Shown: positions 7,085 through 15,961 of the stretch, one piece after another | Layout: the number at the start of each line of letters is the position of its first letter | How positions within the stretch are numbered: position 1 is the first letter of the stretch | NCBI GenBank assembly: GCA_047631555.1 | Contig: JBLHZY010000003.1 | Coordinates: 124,001-188,000, forward strand | DNA from: JBLHZY01 sp047631555 | GTDB lineage: Bacteria > Pseudomonadota > Alphaproteobacteria > Rhodobacterales > Rhodobacteraceae | Length of the DNA: 64,000 nt | Direction of reading: 5' to 3' | Position numbers and translations under genes: made by a program | The notes under the pieces: generated by a model | What the model was told of the DNA's origin: nothing | The model's input: only the letters and a program-made list of their open reading frames with translations | The model's database searches: none

Positions 7085-8005
7085 ATGACAATTCAAGTTT
7101 TCGGCCACAAATCCCCCGACACTGATAGCACCGGCTCGCCGCTGATCTGGGCGTGGTATCTTTCCGAGGTGCGCGGCACACCCGCCGTTGCCAAGCTTTT
7201 GGGCGAACCCAACACCGAGGCCGCCTTTGTTTTGAAACGTTGGGGCTTTGAGCGGCCTGAGATTATCGCGGATGTGGCCGCGGGCGATAAAGTTGTGATT
7301 GTGGATACGAACAATCCCGCCGAGCTGCCCGCTTCGATCAACAGCGCCGATATCATCCAGATCATCGATCACCACAAGCTGACAGGCGGCCTTGAAACAA
7401 GCGGCCCGATTGATATCACCATCAAGCCCTTGGCCTGCACCGCGACGATCATGCACAATCTGATGGGCGAAAACGCCGCCAAAATGCCCGAGAATATCAA
7501 AGGCGCGATGCTCTCATGCATCCTGTCCGATACGCTTGAGTTCCGCTCGCCCACAACGACCCCCCAAGATCGCAAACTGGCCGAAGAACTGGCCGCTGAT
7601 CTGGGCGTTGAGGTTTCAGCCTATGCCGCCGAGCTGTTTGAAGCAAAATCCGATGTTTCGGCGTTCTCGGATGCTGAGCTTTTGCGGATGGATTCAAAAG
7701 AATACCCCATTGAAGGCACGAAATTCCGCGTCTCCGTGCTTGAGACAACCGCGCCTAAAATCATTCTCGATCGCCAAGCCTCAATCATGGCCTCGATGGC
7801 GGGCGTCGCGAAGGAAGACGGTGTTGATCAGGTGCTGTTGTTCGTCATTGATATCCTCAATGAAGAGGCAACTTTGTTTGTACCAAACGATCTGGTGAAA
7901 TCGCTGGCTGAGAAAAGCTTTGGCGTTTCCGTGTCGGGCGACAAGGTTGTTCTGCCCGGTGTGATGAGCCGTAAAAAGCAAATCATTCCAGCGCTTAAGC
8001 TGTAA
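7085..8005 (+). CDS. ppaC: Manganese-dependent inorganic pyrophosphatase (family II)
   Basis: Hydrolyses pyrophosphate to phosphate, pulling biosynthetic reactions forward. The 306-residue protein begins MTIQVFGHKSPDTDS, giving the metal ligands His8, Asp12 and Asp14. The second-metal DHHK motif lies near residue 97 and the C-terminal substrate domain has SRKKQIIPAL. This is the DHH-type enzyme, unrelated to the common family I PPase. The ATG at 7085 starts the conserved N-terminus; the reading frame upstream of it is not conserved. The HAD gene follows 36 bases later and may be in the same unit. Confidence 0.95.
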   Translation: MTIQVFGHKSPDTDSTGSPLIWAWYLSEVRGTPAVAKLLGEPNTEAAFVLKRWGFERPEIIADVAAGDKVVIVDTNNPAELPASINSADIIQIIDHHKLTGGLETSGPIDITIKPLACTATIMHNLMGENAAKMPENIKGAMLSCILSDTLEFRSPTTTPQDRKLAEELAADLGVEVSAYAAELFEAKSDVSAFSDAELLRMDSKEYPIEGTKFRVSVLETTAPKIILDRQASIMASMAGVAKEDGVDQVLLFVIDILNEEATLFVPNDLVKSLAEKSFGVSVSGDKVVLPGVMSRKKQIIPALKL

Positions 8006-8041
8006 TCGACGCCTTAAAACAAATCTGCCGGAGAGAAACGC

Positions 8042-8917
8042 ATGACACAGCTCATTCGCACGCTTAGTGAAGTTTCCGGCAGGTATGACGCGCTTTTCGT
8101 CGATCTTTGGGGCTGTGTTCATAACGGCGTCACGGCCTATCCGGATGCCTGCGCGGCCCTTGAAGCCTATCGCAAAAGCAGCGGCGGCAAGGTGATCTTG
8201 GTCACCAATTCGCCCCGCCCGCGCGCCCAAGTGGCCGAGCAGATCGCGCAATTCGGCGTGCCGGATGCGGCCTGGGACGATATCGCGACCTCAGGCGATT
8301 CTGCGCGCGCGGCGATGTTTGAAGGCATCGTCGGCGAGAAGGTCTATCATATCGGAACCCCGGATGAGGGCGCGTTTTTCGAGCCGCTCAAATTGCTCAA
8401 CAGCCCTGCAAATATTACCCGCGTTCCGCTGGCCGAGGCCGAGGGGATCGTTTGCACCGGGCCGTTTGACAGCCTTGCCGACCCATCCGTGAACCGCGCG
8501 GATTTTCTCTTTGCCAAGGCGCGCGGGCTCAAGCTGCTTTGCGCCAATCCCGATATCATCGTGGATCGCGGCGAGCAGCGCGAATTTTGCGCCGGTGCGC
8601 TGGCCGCGCTCTATACGGAAATGGGCGGCGAGAGCCTTTATTTCGGCAAACCACACCCGCCGATCTATGATTTGGCGCGCCGCCGTTTGGCCGTTTTGGA
8701 CACGGTGCCGGATGATGCGATCCTTTGCATTGGCGATGGCATCCATACGGATATTCAGGGCGGCATCGGTGAAGGATTGGACACGCTTTTCATCACCGGC
8801 GGACTTGCAGCGGCCGAATTTGGCGATGATCCGGACGCGCCAGATGCGCAGATGCTCGATGATTGGCTGAAAAATCAGCAGCTTAGCCCGACAGCGGCGA
8901 TCTCTTTCCTGCGCTAG
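8042..8917 (+). CDS. HAD superfamily IIA hydrolase (TIGR01459-like)
   Basis: A 291-residue NagD-like phosphatase family protein. Motif I is FVDLWGCVHNG with the nucleophile Asp21. The second Asp of the usual DxD is replaced by Trp, which as I recall is a trait of this subfamily. Motif II is VTNSPRP, then KPHPPIYD, and motif IV is CIGDGIHTDIQGG. A GGAGAG site precedes the ATG. The gene follows ppaC closely. The substrate is not known, and loss of the general acid Asp suggests unusual chemistry or reduced activity. Confidence 0.85.
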   Translation: MTQLIRTLSEVSGRYDALFVDLWGCVHNGVTAYPDACAALEAYRKSSGGKVILVTNSPRPRAQVAEQIAQFGVPDAAWDDIATSGDSARAAMFEGIVGEKVYHIGTPDEGAFFEPLKLLNSPANITRVPLAEAEGIVCTGPFDSLADPSVNRADFLFAKARGLKLLCANPDIIVDRGEQREFCAGALAALYTEMGGESLYFGKPHPPIYDLARRRLAVLDTVPDDAILCIGDGIHTDIQGGIGEGLDTLFITGGLAAAEFGDDPDAPDAQMLDDWLKNQQLSPTAAISFLR

Positions 8918-9048
8918 CGCCCAAATATCGAGTAAGCAACAAGATTGCGCATTGAAGTTGCGCTACGTTCTTTTGTTGCGCTTTAAGTTTGCCATGCGGC
9001 GGGCTGCGCGCTATGCTGCACTGCAACATGACACAGGATTCGGATCAT

Positions 9049-9492
9049 ATGCTTGATAATCTGCCCCGCGGGACAATCTGTATCGAAGATATTGAAATCG
9101 GCATGAAGCGGCATCTGCGCAAGCTTATCACCGACGAAGATATCGAGATGTTTGCCAAAGTCTCGACAGATCATAATCCTGTGCACCTTGATGATGCCTA
9201 TGCGCAAGACACGATTTTTGAAGGCCGTATCGCGCATGGGATGCTCACGGCGGGCCTGATTTCGGCGGTGATTGGCGAGCAGCTTCCCGGCCATGGCACT
9301 GTCTATATGGGCCAGACGCTAAAGTTCCTCGCGCCTGTGCGCCCGGGCGATATGGTTTATGCTGAGGTGGCAGTGGCTGCGATTGATCACTCAAAGCGCC
9401 GCGTTACTCTTGATTGTCATTGCTCCGTGGGCGATACGGTTGTGCTGAAAGGCGAGGCGCTTGTTTTGGCGCCAAGCCGCAAGTTTGACTGA
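9049..9492 (+). CDS. MaoC family (hot-dog fold) dehydratase
   Basis: A 147-residue single hot-dog protein with the R-specific hydratase signature STDHNPVHLDDAYA and FEGRIAHGMLTAGLIS. Such enzymes hydrate 2-enoyl-CoA to (R)-3-hydroxyacyl-CoA, often feeding polyhydroxyalkanoate or short-chain acyl pathways. I chose the ATG at 9049 (MLDNLPRGTICIED) because AGGA lies about 9 bases before it. The ATG at 9028 has no ribosome site. The exact acyl substrate is unknown. ribF follows after 31 bases. Confidence 0.87.
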   Translation: MLDNLPRGTICIEDIEIGMKRHLRKLITDEDIEMFAKVSTDHNPVHLDDAYAQDTIFEGRIAHGMLTAGLISAVIGEQLPGHGTVYMGQTLKFLAPVRPGDMVYAEVAVAAIDHSKRRVTLDCHCSVGDTVVLKGEALVLAPSRKFD

Positions 9493-9523
9493 TTGATGCG
9501 GGGCTGTCCCTCGCGGGGGACGG

Positions 9524-10441
9524 ATGCAAATATTCCAAACATGGCAAGGGGTTCCTGCGCATGGGGCGAGTGCGGCCATCGGGAATTTCGATGGGGTGCA
9601 TTTGGGCCATCAGGCGGTTCTTGATCTTGCGCGCAAGCACGGCCCGCTTGGGGTTGTGACGTTTGAGCCCCATCCCCGCCAGTTCTTTGCCCCCGATGCC
9701 CCGCCATTTCGGCTGATGAATGCCGAGGCCAAGCGCAACCGTTTGGAAAAGCTTGGCGTGGAATTCCTTTATGAGCTTGGCTTTGATGGCGCGCTTGCAG
9801 GGCTGAGCCCGCGCGAATTTGCGCGTGATGTTTTGGCCAAGGGCTTGGGGCTTTCGCATGTTGTTGTTGGGGCGGATTTCTTCTTTGGCAAGAAGCGCGC
9901 GGGCAATGCAGAAATGCTGCGCGACTTTGGCAAAGAGTTCGGTTTTGGCGTCACCATCGCAGAGCTGGTTGAAACCGACAGCCGCGAGATTTCATCGACC
10001 AACATTCGCAATGCTCTGAGCGCCGGCGATCCGCGCGAAGCGGCGGCGATGCTGGGCCATTGGCACCGCATTGAAGGCGAAGTGATCCACGGCGAAAAGC
10101 GCGGGCGCGAGCTTGGCTTTCCGACCGCCAATATGTCGATCACCGATCTGCACCCGCCAAAGTTTGGCATTTATGCCGTGAAGGTCGATGTTTTGAGCGG
10201 GCCGCATAAGGGCTCTTATGATGGCGCGGGTTCGATCGGTGTTCGGCCGATGTTTGGCGAGAATACCCCCAATCTTGAGAGCTATCTGTTTGATTTTGAT
10301 GGTGATCTTTACGGCGCGCATCTTTCAGTGGCGCTTGTAGAATACCTGCGCGGCGAAGAGAAATTTGATGGGCTGGATGCGTTGATCGCTCAGATGGATG
10401 CCGATTGCGCCCAAGCGCGCGGTATTCTCGCGGATGTCTAA
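9524..10441 (+). CDS. ribF: Bifunctional riboflavin kinase / FAD synthetase
   Basis: Makes FMN from riboflavin and then FAD. The 305 residues comprise an N-terminal nucleotidyltransferase domain with GNFDGVHLGH at residues 20-29 and the ISSTNIR motif near 160. A C-terminal riboflavin kinase domain carries GFPTANM near residue 195 and GVRPMFGEN. Length is typical for prokaryotic RibF. The stop overlaps the start of the next gene by eight bases. No FMN riboswitch is visible upstream. Confidence 0.97.
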   Translation: MQIFQTWQGVPAHGASAAIGNFDGVHLGHQAVLDLARKHGPLGVVTFEPHPRQFFAPDAPPFRLMNAEAKRNRLEKLGVEFLYELGFDGALAGLSPREFARDVLAKGLGLSHVVVGADFFFGKKRAGNAEMLRDFGKEFGFGVTIAELVETDSREISSTNIRNALSAGDPREAAAMLGHWHRIEGEVIHGEKRGRELGFPTANMSITDLHPPKFGIYAVKVDVLSGPHKGSYDGAGSIGVRPMFGENTPNLESYLFDFDGDLYGAHLSVALVEYLRGEEKFDGLDALIAQMDADCAQARGILADV

Positions 10442-10901
10442 GGCCCCGCCCATTCGCCCACGGTTTTGGGAAAAACAGACCATGGGGCAGATGAATTCTG
10501 CGGAATGGGAAGCGCTGTGCGATGGTTGCGGCAAGTGCTGCCTCAATAAGCTTGAGGATCCAGATACCGGCGAAGTCGCTTTGACGCGGGTTGCTTGCAA
10601 GCTTTTGGATGATCAAAGCTGCCGCTGTTCGCAATATGATATTCGCCGCCAAATCGTTCCTGAGTGCATCGTTTTGAGCCCCGGAACGATTGCCGATCAC
10701 GCGTATTGGATGCCGCAAACCTGCGCTTATCGGCTTGTTTATGAGGGCAAGCCCCTTCCCGGCTGGCATCCGCTGATCAGTGGTGACCCCAATAGCGTTC
10801 ATGCGGCTGGGGTTTCGGTTCAGGGGATGACCGTGCCGGAATTTGAGCTGCTCGAGGATGAGTGGGAAGAGCACATCATCGAGGAACCGCTCGGGGAATA
10901 G
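10434..10901 (+). CDS. YcgN/UPF0260 family cysteine-cluster protein
   Basis: A 155-residue protein with the Cys pattern CDGCGKCC, then CKLLDDQSCRC, ECIVL and CAYRL, matching the UPF0260 family and the wider CxxCxxCC zinc/iron-chelating group. FWE near the start and WMPQTCAYRL are typical of the family. Function is unproven; metal or cluster binding is inferred from the cysteines. The ATG at 10434 overlaps the end of ribF, suggesting translational coupling. Confidence 0.87.
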   Translation: MSKAPPIRPRFWEKQTMGQMNSAEWEALCDGCGKCCLNKLEDPDTGEVALTRVACKLLDDQSCRCSQYDIRRQIVPECIVLSPGTIADHAYWMPQTCAYRLVYEGKPLPGWHPLISGDPNSVHAAGVSVQGMTVPEFELLEDEWEEHIIEEPLGE

Positions 10902-10926
10902 GCGCGGCCCCGTATGGCCCCCTGCC

Positions 10927-11526
10927 CTAGAGCTTGCCGCTAAGATGCGCGTCCAGATCCTCAAGGCGATCTTGGCCCCAGAAGCGCTCATCATCCTCGG
11001 TAATATAGAACGGTGCGCCAAAGACGCCGCGCCGCTTGGCCTCTTCAAAATTGCGCGCATAGGTGTCGGCGCCGCTGAGCATGCCGCTATCGGCGAGCTT
11101 GGGATCAAAGCCTGCGGCCTCAAGCAATTCGCGGATCAAATCGTCTTGGGCTGCGTCGCGCTCTTCGGCCCAACAGGCGCGCATGACGCTATGCACAAGC
11201 GCGCCGAGATCGCCGCCGCCCGCTTCTTGCGCGGCAATGATTGCATAGGCGGAGGGCGCCGGATTGGTCGGGAAAAACGCAGGCTTGAGATTTAGCGGAA
11301 GGCCGGTTTTGGCCGATTGGCGGCGCAATTCTTGGGTGCGGTATTCAAGGCGCGAGATGTGGCGTTGGGGCACCGGCGTTCCGCCCGTTTCGGGGAAAAG
11401 CGCGATCAGATCGACGGGTTTGTAGGTGATGGTCGCCCCGTGACGGGCGGCGATTTCTTCAAGGCGTGTACCGGCGAGATAGGAATAGGGGGAGATCGTT
11501 GCAAAAAAGTAGTCGATATTGGGCAT
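10927..11526 (-). CDS. 2-hydroxychromene-2-carboxylate isomerase family (DsbA/kappa-GST fold)
   Basis: A 199-residue thioredoxin-fold protein. It starts MPNIDYFFATISPYSYLA, where Ser12 corresponds to the catalytic Ser that binds glutathione in HCCA isomerases. GVFGAPFYI near residue 170 is the cis-Pro region, followed by FWGQDRLEDL. Characterised members act in naphthalene breakdown, but many bacteria carry this paralogue without that pathway, so the real substrate is uncertain. The long reading frame upstream of 11526 overlaps the divergent prs gene and is not coding; AGGAGG-like bases precede the chosen ATG. Confidence 0.85.
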   Translation of the reverse strand: MPNIDYFFATISPYSYLAGTRLEEIAARHGATITYKPVDLIALFPETGGTPVPQRHISRLEYRTQELRRQSAKTGLPLNLKPAFFPTNPAPSAYAIIAAQEAGGGDLGALVHSVMRACWAEERDAAQDDLIRELLEAAGFDPKLADSGMLSGADTYARNFEEAKRRGVFGAPFYITEDDERFWGQDRLEDLDAHLSGKL

Positions 11527-11623
11527 TTGAAGGCCTCCTGTGCGCGGTCTAGGTTTGTGCGAAGCGTAGCGGGGTGATAAGTCCTGCGCAATGCTCCGAA
11601 TCCGCCAAGCAAGGACAGCTGCC

Positions 11624-12643
11624 ATGCGCAATATTACCGAACCCAAACTGATCTCCGGCAATTCCAACCGGCCCTTGGCAGAAGCGATATCACGCCGCAT
11701 GTCGATGCACCGCGGAATGTCTGTCAATTTGGTCGATGCGCGGGTCGAGCGATTTAACGACCAAGAGATTTTCGTTGAGGTTTTTGAGAATGTGCGCGGC
11801 GAGGATATGTTTATCATCCAGCCGACATCAAACCCGGCGAATGATAATCTGATGGAGCTGTTGATTATCTCTGATGCGCTGCGCCGCTCTTCTGCGGCCC
11901 GTATCACCGCCGTGATCCCCTATTTCGGCTATGCCCGCCAAGATCGCCGCACCAAGGCGCGCACGCCCATTACGGCCAAGCTCGTGGCCAATATGATGGT
12001 TGAAGCGGGTATTGAGCGGGTGCTCACAATGGATTTGCACGCAACGCAAATTCAGGGCTTTTTCGATATTCCGGTGGACAATCTTTATGCCTCCCCTGTG
12101 TTCGCGCTTGATATTGAGCACCATTTCAAGGGCCAAATGGATGATATTATGATCATCTCGCCTGATGTTGGCGGCGTGGCGCGGGCGCGCGAATTGGCCA
12201 AACGGATCAATGCGCCGCTTGCGATTGTTGATAAGCGGCGCGAGAAGGCCGGCGAGATCGCGGAGATGATCGTTATCGGGAATGTCACTGGCAAGAAGTG
12301 CATTATCGTCGACGATATTTGCGACACAGCCGGGACGCTTTGTAAGGCGGCCGAAATTCTGATGGAAGCGGGCGCGAGCGAAGTACATTCCTATATCACG
12401 CACGGGGTTCTGTCAGGGCCCGCCGTTGAGCGCGTAACCAATTCGGTGATGAAATCTTTGGTGATTACGGATTCAATTCAGGCCACGGATGCAGTGAAAG
12501 ATTGTCCAAACATCCGCATCGTGCCCACAGCGCCGATGTTTGCCCAAGCAATGCTCAATATCTGGAATGGCACGAGCGTCTCGTCGCTGTTTGACACCCA
12601 GACATTGGGGCCGATCTATGAAGGCATGTACGCGCCGAGCTAA
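11624..12643 (+). CDS. prs: Ribose-phosphate pyrophosphokinase (PRPP synthetase)
   Basis: Makes PRPP from ribose 5-phosphate and ATP, feeding purine, pyrimidine, histidine, Trp and NAD synthesis. The 339 residues include the RQDRR ATP-binding motif, the metal-binding DLHATQIQGFF, and the PRPP loop VDDICDTAGT. The ATG at 11624 has AAGGA ten bases upstream; the frame extends 33 bases earlier without support. A weak terminator overlaps the stop. The product serves purE-purK and hisG elsewhere in this window. Confidence 0.97.
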   Translation: MRNITEPKLISGNSNRPLAEAISRRMSMHRGMSVNLVDARVERFNDQEIFVEVFENVRGEDMFIIQPTSNPANDNLMELLIISDALRRSSAARITAVIPYFGYARQDRRTKARTPITAKLVANMMVEAGIERVLTMDLHATQIQGFFDIPVDNLYASPVFALDIEHHFKGQMDDIMIISPDVGGVARARELAKRINAPLAIVDKRREKAGEIAEMIVIGNVTGKKCIIVDDICDTAGTLCKAAEILMEAGASEVHSYITHGVLSGPAVERVTNSVMKSLVITDSIQATDAVKDCPNIRIVPTAPMFAQAMLNIWNGTSVSSLFDTQTLGPIYEGMYAPS

Positions 12644-12664
12644 GGCGCTGAGGTCGCCTTTTGG
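12642..12664 (+). terminator. Short terminator-like hairpin after prs
   Basis: AAGGCG (12642-12647) and CGCCTT (12655-12660) form a 6-bp stem followed by only a few Ts. The stem starts within the prs stop codon. Weak by the usual criteria. Confidence 0.45.
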
Positions 12665-12722
12665 GGGCCTCGCGGTTAGATCGAGCGGCGGCAGGGCGGC
12701 TTACTGGCGGCGCGTTCTGGCG

Positions 12723-13073
12723 CTAGTAGAGATCCCACTGCTCTTCATCTTTGAGCTCACCAAAGGCAATCCAATCGGTGCGCACGCGCGCAACGCGGGT
12801 ATCGCCCCATGTGCGAAACACGATGAGAAAGCCCTCTTCGTTGATCATTTCGGCCGTAAGATCAGCGCGCTGATTGGTCTTTTGATCCATATCCCACATC
12901 GACATGCTGACTTGCACCGATGGCGGGGTCGCGAATGGTTCGGAAAATTCGACAATCTGGCGCAGCTCGCGCGGGCCTGTGCCCGTCCACATAGCGCCGC
13001 CATCCTGAAAATCAGAGAACAGCTGGATTGAGCCTTGATCGACGCCAATAAGTTGGCTGCGTAGTTTCTTCAT
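12723..13073 (-). CDS. H-type lectin domain protein
   Basis: A 116-residue cytoplasmic-looking protein (no signal peptide). It matches the small H-type lectin domain proteins found after the F1 ATP synthase cluster in Rhodobacterales. Its features are LIGVDQGSIQLFSDF, MWTGTGPRELRQIVEFSEPF, a stretch of aromatic residues in VSMSMWDMDQKTNQRADL, and VFRTWGDTRVARVR. H-type lectins in eukaryotes bind GalNAc, but a sugar target here is unproven. The ATG at 13073 is chosen over an upstream TTG. It lies beyond the ATP synthase terminator and so is probably expressed separately or by read-through. Confidence 0.8.
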   Translation of the reverse strand: MKKLRSQLIGVDQGSIQLFSDFQDGGAMWTGTGPRELRQIVEFSEPFATPPSVQVSMSMWDMDQKTNQRADLTAEMINEEGFLIVFRTWGDTRVARVRTDWIAFGELKDEEQWDLY

Positions 13074-13129
13074 TGGTCGATACAAGCTCCGGTGGTCTGC
13101 CGGTCCCTAGGATGCAACAGATGCGCGCA

Positions 13130-13161
13130 TAAGAAAAGGGGCCCCAGTTTCCCGGAGCCCC
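13130..13161 (-). terminator. Terminator of the atpHAGDC operon
   Basis: On the minus strand a 24-base hairpin (13138-13161) has ten pairs, beginning GGGGC/GCCCC, with two G-T wobbles and a GAAA loop. It is followed by TTTTCTT. It lies 21 bases beyond the atpC stop. Confidence 0.88.
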
Positions 13162-13182
13162 AATATTTTGATTTTATTCAGA

Positions 13183-13602
13183 TCACGCTGTTGGCGTATT
13201 GGCTTCAAGCCCGATGTGGCCACCCACAGCGACCATATCTGCCAGAAGCTTGGCCGCAGCATCTGCCACGTCCGGATGCGCTTCTTTATGGGCGCTATGA
13301 GCCGCAGCGACCAACTCATCGAGGATCGCTTGATTGACTTCATTGCGCGGCAAGGCCCGCTCGGCCAGGATCGAAATCCCGGCTGAGGAGATTTCCGCGA
13401 ACCCGCCCGTTACAACGTATTCGTCCGTGCCCGCATCCGTGATCACTTTCAAAACGCCGGGGCGCAGTGTTGTGATCAATGGCGCGTGATCTGCCATTGC
13501 TGTCAGATCGCCTTCGGCACCCGGAATTTGCACTTCGCGCGCCATTGCAGAGGCAAGCTTGCGCTCGGGCGAGACGAGATCGAACTGGATCGTATCGGCC
13601 AT
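13183..13602 (-). CDS. atpC: ATP synthase F1 subunit epsilon
   Basis: A 139-residue central-stalk subunit that regulates and couples rotation. The start MADTIQFDLVSPERKLASA and the segments EVQIPGAEGDLTAMADHAPLITTLRPGVL and YVVTGGFAEIS form the N-terminal beta-sandwich; the remainder is the C-terminal helical part. Last gene of the F1 operon, 24 bases after atpD and just before the terminator. Confidence 0.97.
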   Translation of the reverse strand: MADTIQFDLVSPERKLASAMAREVQIPGAEGDLTAMADHAPLITTLRPGVLKVITDAGTDEYVVTGGFAEISSAGISILAERALPRNEVNQAILDELVAAAHSAHKEAHPDVADAAAKLLADMVAVGGHIGLEANTPTA

Positions 13603-13626
13603 GATGGGCCTCCTTAAAGTTCTGGC

Positions 13627-15051
13627 TTAGGCCGCGTCGGCTGACATTTTCTCAGCTTTTGCGATCACTTCTTCGATGCCACCAACCATATAGAACGCGC
13701 CTTCTGGGAGGTGATCGTATTCACCAGCCACAACAGCTTTGAACGATTGGATGGTTTCTTCGAGAGGAACCTGTTTGCCATCTGCGCCAGTAAATACTTT
13801 CGCAACGTCAAAGGGTTGCGACAAGAAGCGCTCGATTTTACGCGCGCGGGCCACAGCCAGTTTATCGTCTTCAGAAAGCTCGTCCATGCCCAGAATAGCA
13901 ATGATATCTTGCAGCGATTTGTAGCGCTGAAGGATTTGCTGAACGTCTGTCGCCACTTTGTAGTGCTCTTCGCCGATGATCAAAGGATCAAGCAGACGCG
14001 AGGTTGAACCAAGTGGGTCAACAGCTGGGTAGATGCCTTTTTCCGAAATCGCACGATCGAGAACCGTTGTCGCATCAAGGTGCGCAAAGGATGTCGCTGG
14101 TGCAGGGTCAGTAAGGTCATCCGCAGGAACGTAAACGGCTTGAACAGAGGTAATCGAACCCGATTTTGTCGAGGAGATACGCTCTTGCATCGCGCCCATG
14201 TCGGTTGCCAGTGTTGGCTGATAGCCCACAGCAGACGGGATACGGCCAAGAAGCGCCGAAACCTCGGAACCAGCTTGGGTAAAGCGGAAGATGTTGTCCA
14301 CGAAGAACAGAACATCCGAACCCGTATCATCGCGGAACTGCTCAGCGATTGTCAGGCCCGAAAGCGCGATACGCATACGCGCACCGGGAGGCTCGTTCAT
14401 TTGGCCGTAAACCAGCGCAATTTTCGATTCTTCGAGGTTATCAGGAACGATAACGCCAGATTCGATCATCTCGTGGTAAAGGTCATTGCCTTCACGTGTC
14501 CGCTCACCAACGCCCGCGAAAACAGATACACCGGAGTGCACTTTCGCGATGTTGTTGATCAATTCCATGATCAAAACGGTTTTACCAACACCCGCACCAC
14601 CGAAGAGGCCGATTTTGCCGCCTTTGGTGTATGGCGCGAGAAGGTCGATAACCTTGATGCCTGTTTCGAGGATAACAGTCTCTGTGGACTGCTCCGCGAA
14701 GGAAGGCGCATCGCCGTGAATGGCGCGGCGCTCTTTGGTTTTTACAGGGCCCTTTTCATCAACAGGATCGCCTGTGACGTTAAGGATACGGCCCAGTGTC
14801 GCTGTGCCCACAGGAACCGAGATCGGTGCGCCTGTGTCTGTTACGCCTGCGCCGCGAACAAGACCTTCGGTCCCGTCCATCGCAATGGTGCGCACTGTGT
14901 TCTCGCCGAGGTGCTGAGCAACCTCAAGAACAAGGCGTTTGCCATTGTTTGTCGTTTCCAGAGCGTTCAGAATTTCGGGAAGTGCATCCTCGAACTGAAC
15001 GTCCACAACGGCGCCAATCACCTGCGTGACTTTGCCTTTTGCTTGTGCCAT
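13627..15051 (-). CDS. atpD: ATP synthase F1 subunit beta
   Basis: The catalytic subunit that makes ATP in the alpha3-beta3 hexamer. With the ATG at 15051 (MAQAKGKVTQVIGAVVDVQF) it has 474 residues. The P-loop GGAGVGKT is at 151-158, followed by GVGERTREGNDLYHEM carrying the catalytic Glu, and ALSGLTIAEQFRD. Six codons upstream in the same frame are not conserved. Gap of 20 bases from atpG. Confidence 0.98.
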   Translation of the reverse strand: MAQAKGKVTQVIGAVVDVQFEDALPEILNALETTNNGKRLVLEVAQHLGENTVRTIAMDGTEGLVRGAGVTDTGAPISVPVGTATLGRILNVTGDPVDEKGPVKTKERRAIHGDAPSFAEQSTETVILETGIKVIDLLAPYTKGGKIGLFGGAGVGKTVLIMELINNIAKVHSGVSVFAGVGERTREGNDLYHEMIESGVIVPDNLEESKIALVYGQMNEPPGARMRIALSGLTIAEQFRDDTGSDVLFFVDNIFRFTQAGSEVSALLGRIPSAVGYQPTLATDMGAMQERISSTKSGSITSVQAVYVPADDLTDPAPATSFAHLDATTVLDRAISEKGIYPAVDPLGSTSRLLDPLIIGEEHYKVATDVQQILQRYKSLQDIIAILGMDELSEDDKLAVARARKIERFLSQPFDVAKVFTGADGKQVPLEETIQSFKAVVAGEYDHLPEGAFYMVGGIEEVIAKAEKMSADAA

Positions 15052-15071
15052 TTCGTTTCTCCGGTTCAATT

Positions 15072-15947
15072 TTAGAGCGCTTCAGCGCCCGAAATGATTT
15101 CGATAAGCTCGTTCGTGATCGCAGCCTGACGCGAGCGGTTATACTGGATGGTCAATTTGTCGATCATATCGCCCGCATTGCGCGTCGCGTTATCCATCGC
15201 TGACATCCGTGCGCCCTGTTCGGACGCAGCATTTTCCAGCAAAGCGCTGAAGATTTGGGTCGCAACCCCGCGTGGCAGCAAATCGGCCAGAATGGCTTCT
15301 TCGCTGGGCTCGTAATCATACAACGTCGAGGCGCCTGCCTCTTCGGTGGCTTCATACGCTGCCGGGATGATTTGCTGCACTGTCGGGATCTGTGTGACGA
15401 CGTTGACGAACTTCGCATAGAAGATCGTGGCAACATCGAATTCACCAGCATCAAAGCGGCTCAGAACATCTGTGGCGATGCTTTGCGCATTGGCATAACC
15501 AAGGCGTTTCACGTCGCTCAGATCCACGTGGGCAACAAAATGCGCGCCAAAATCGCGACGAAGCGCATCGCGGCCTTTTTTGCCCACAGTGATGATCTTC
15601 ACCGTTTTGCCCGCTGCGAGAAGCTCTGTTGCCTTCAGTCGCGCTTGTTTGGCGATGTTGGCATTGAAGCCGCCGCAAAGGCCGCGCTCTGATGTCATGA
15701 CGACAAGCAGTTGCACGTTATCCGCGCCCGTCCCGGCCAAAAGCCGAGGCGCGCTATCGGAGGTGCCGACAGAAGCCGCCAGCCCGCCGAGCACCGCATT
15801 GAAGCGCTCGGAGTAAGGCCGGGAAGCTTCTGCAGCTTCTTGCGCGCGGCGAAGTTTCGCCGCGGCAACCATTTGCATGGCTTTCGTGATCTTGCGGGTC
15901 GATTTGACCGACGAGATCCGATTTTTAAGGTCTTTGAGATTGGCCAT
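15072..15947 (-). CDS. atpG: ATP synthase F1 subunit gamma
   Basis: The rotating central shaft of F1. The 291 residues begin MANLKDLKNRISSVKSTRKITKAMQ and contain the conserved SERGLCGGFNANI. The C-terminus has MDNATRNAGDMIDKLTIQYN followed by RQAAITNELIEIISGAEAL, the two hallmark helices. Follows atpA after 14 bases. Confidence 0.98.
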   Translation of the reverse strand: MANLKDLKNRISSVKSTRKITKAMQMVAAAKLRRAQEAAEASRPYSERFNAVLGGLAASVGTSDSAPRLLAGTGADNVQLLVVMTSERGLCGGFNANIAKQARLKATELLAAGKTVKIITVGKKGRDALRRDFGAHFVAHVDLSDVKRLGYANAQSIATDVLSRFDAGEFDVATIFYAKFVNVVTQIPTVQQIIPAAYEATEEAGASTLYDYEPSEEAILADLLPRGVATQIFSALLENAASEQGARMSAMDNATRNAGDMIDKLTIQYNRSRQAAITNELIEIISGAEAL

Positions 15948-15961
15948 AGGCTTTTCTCTCC

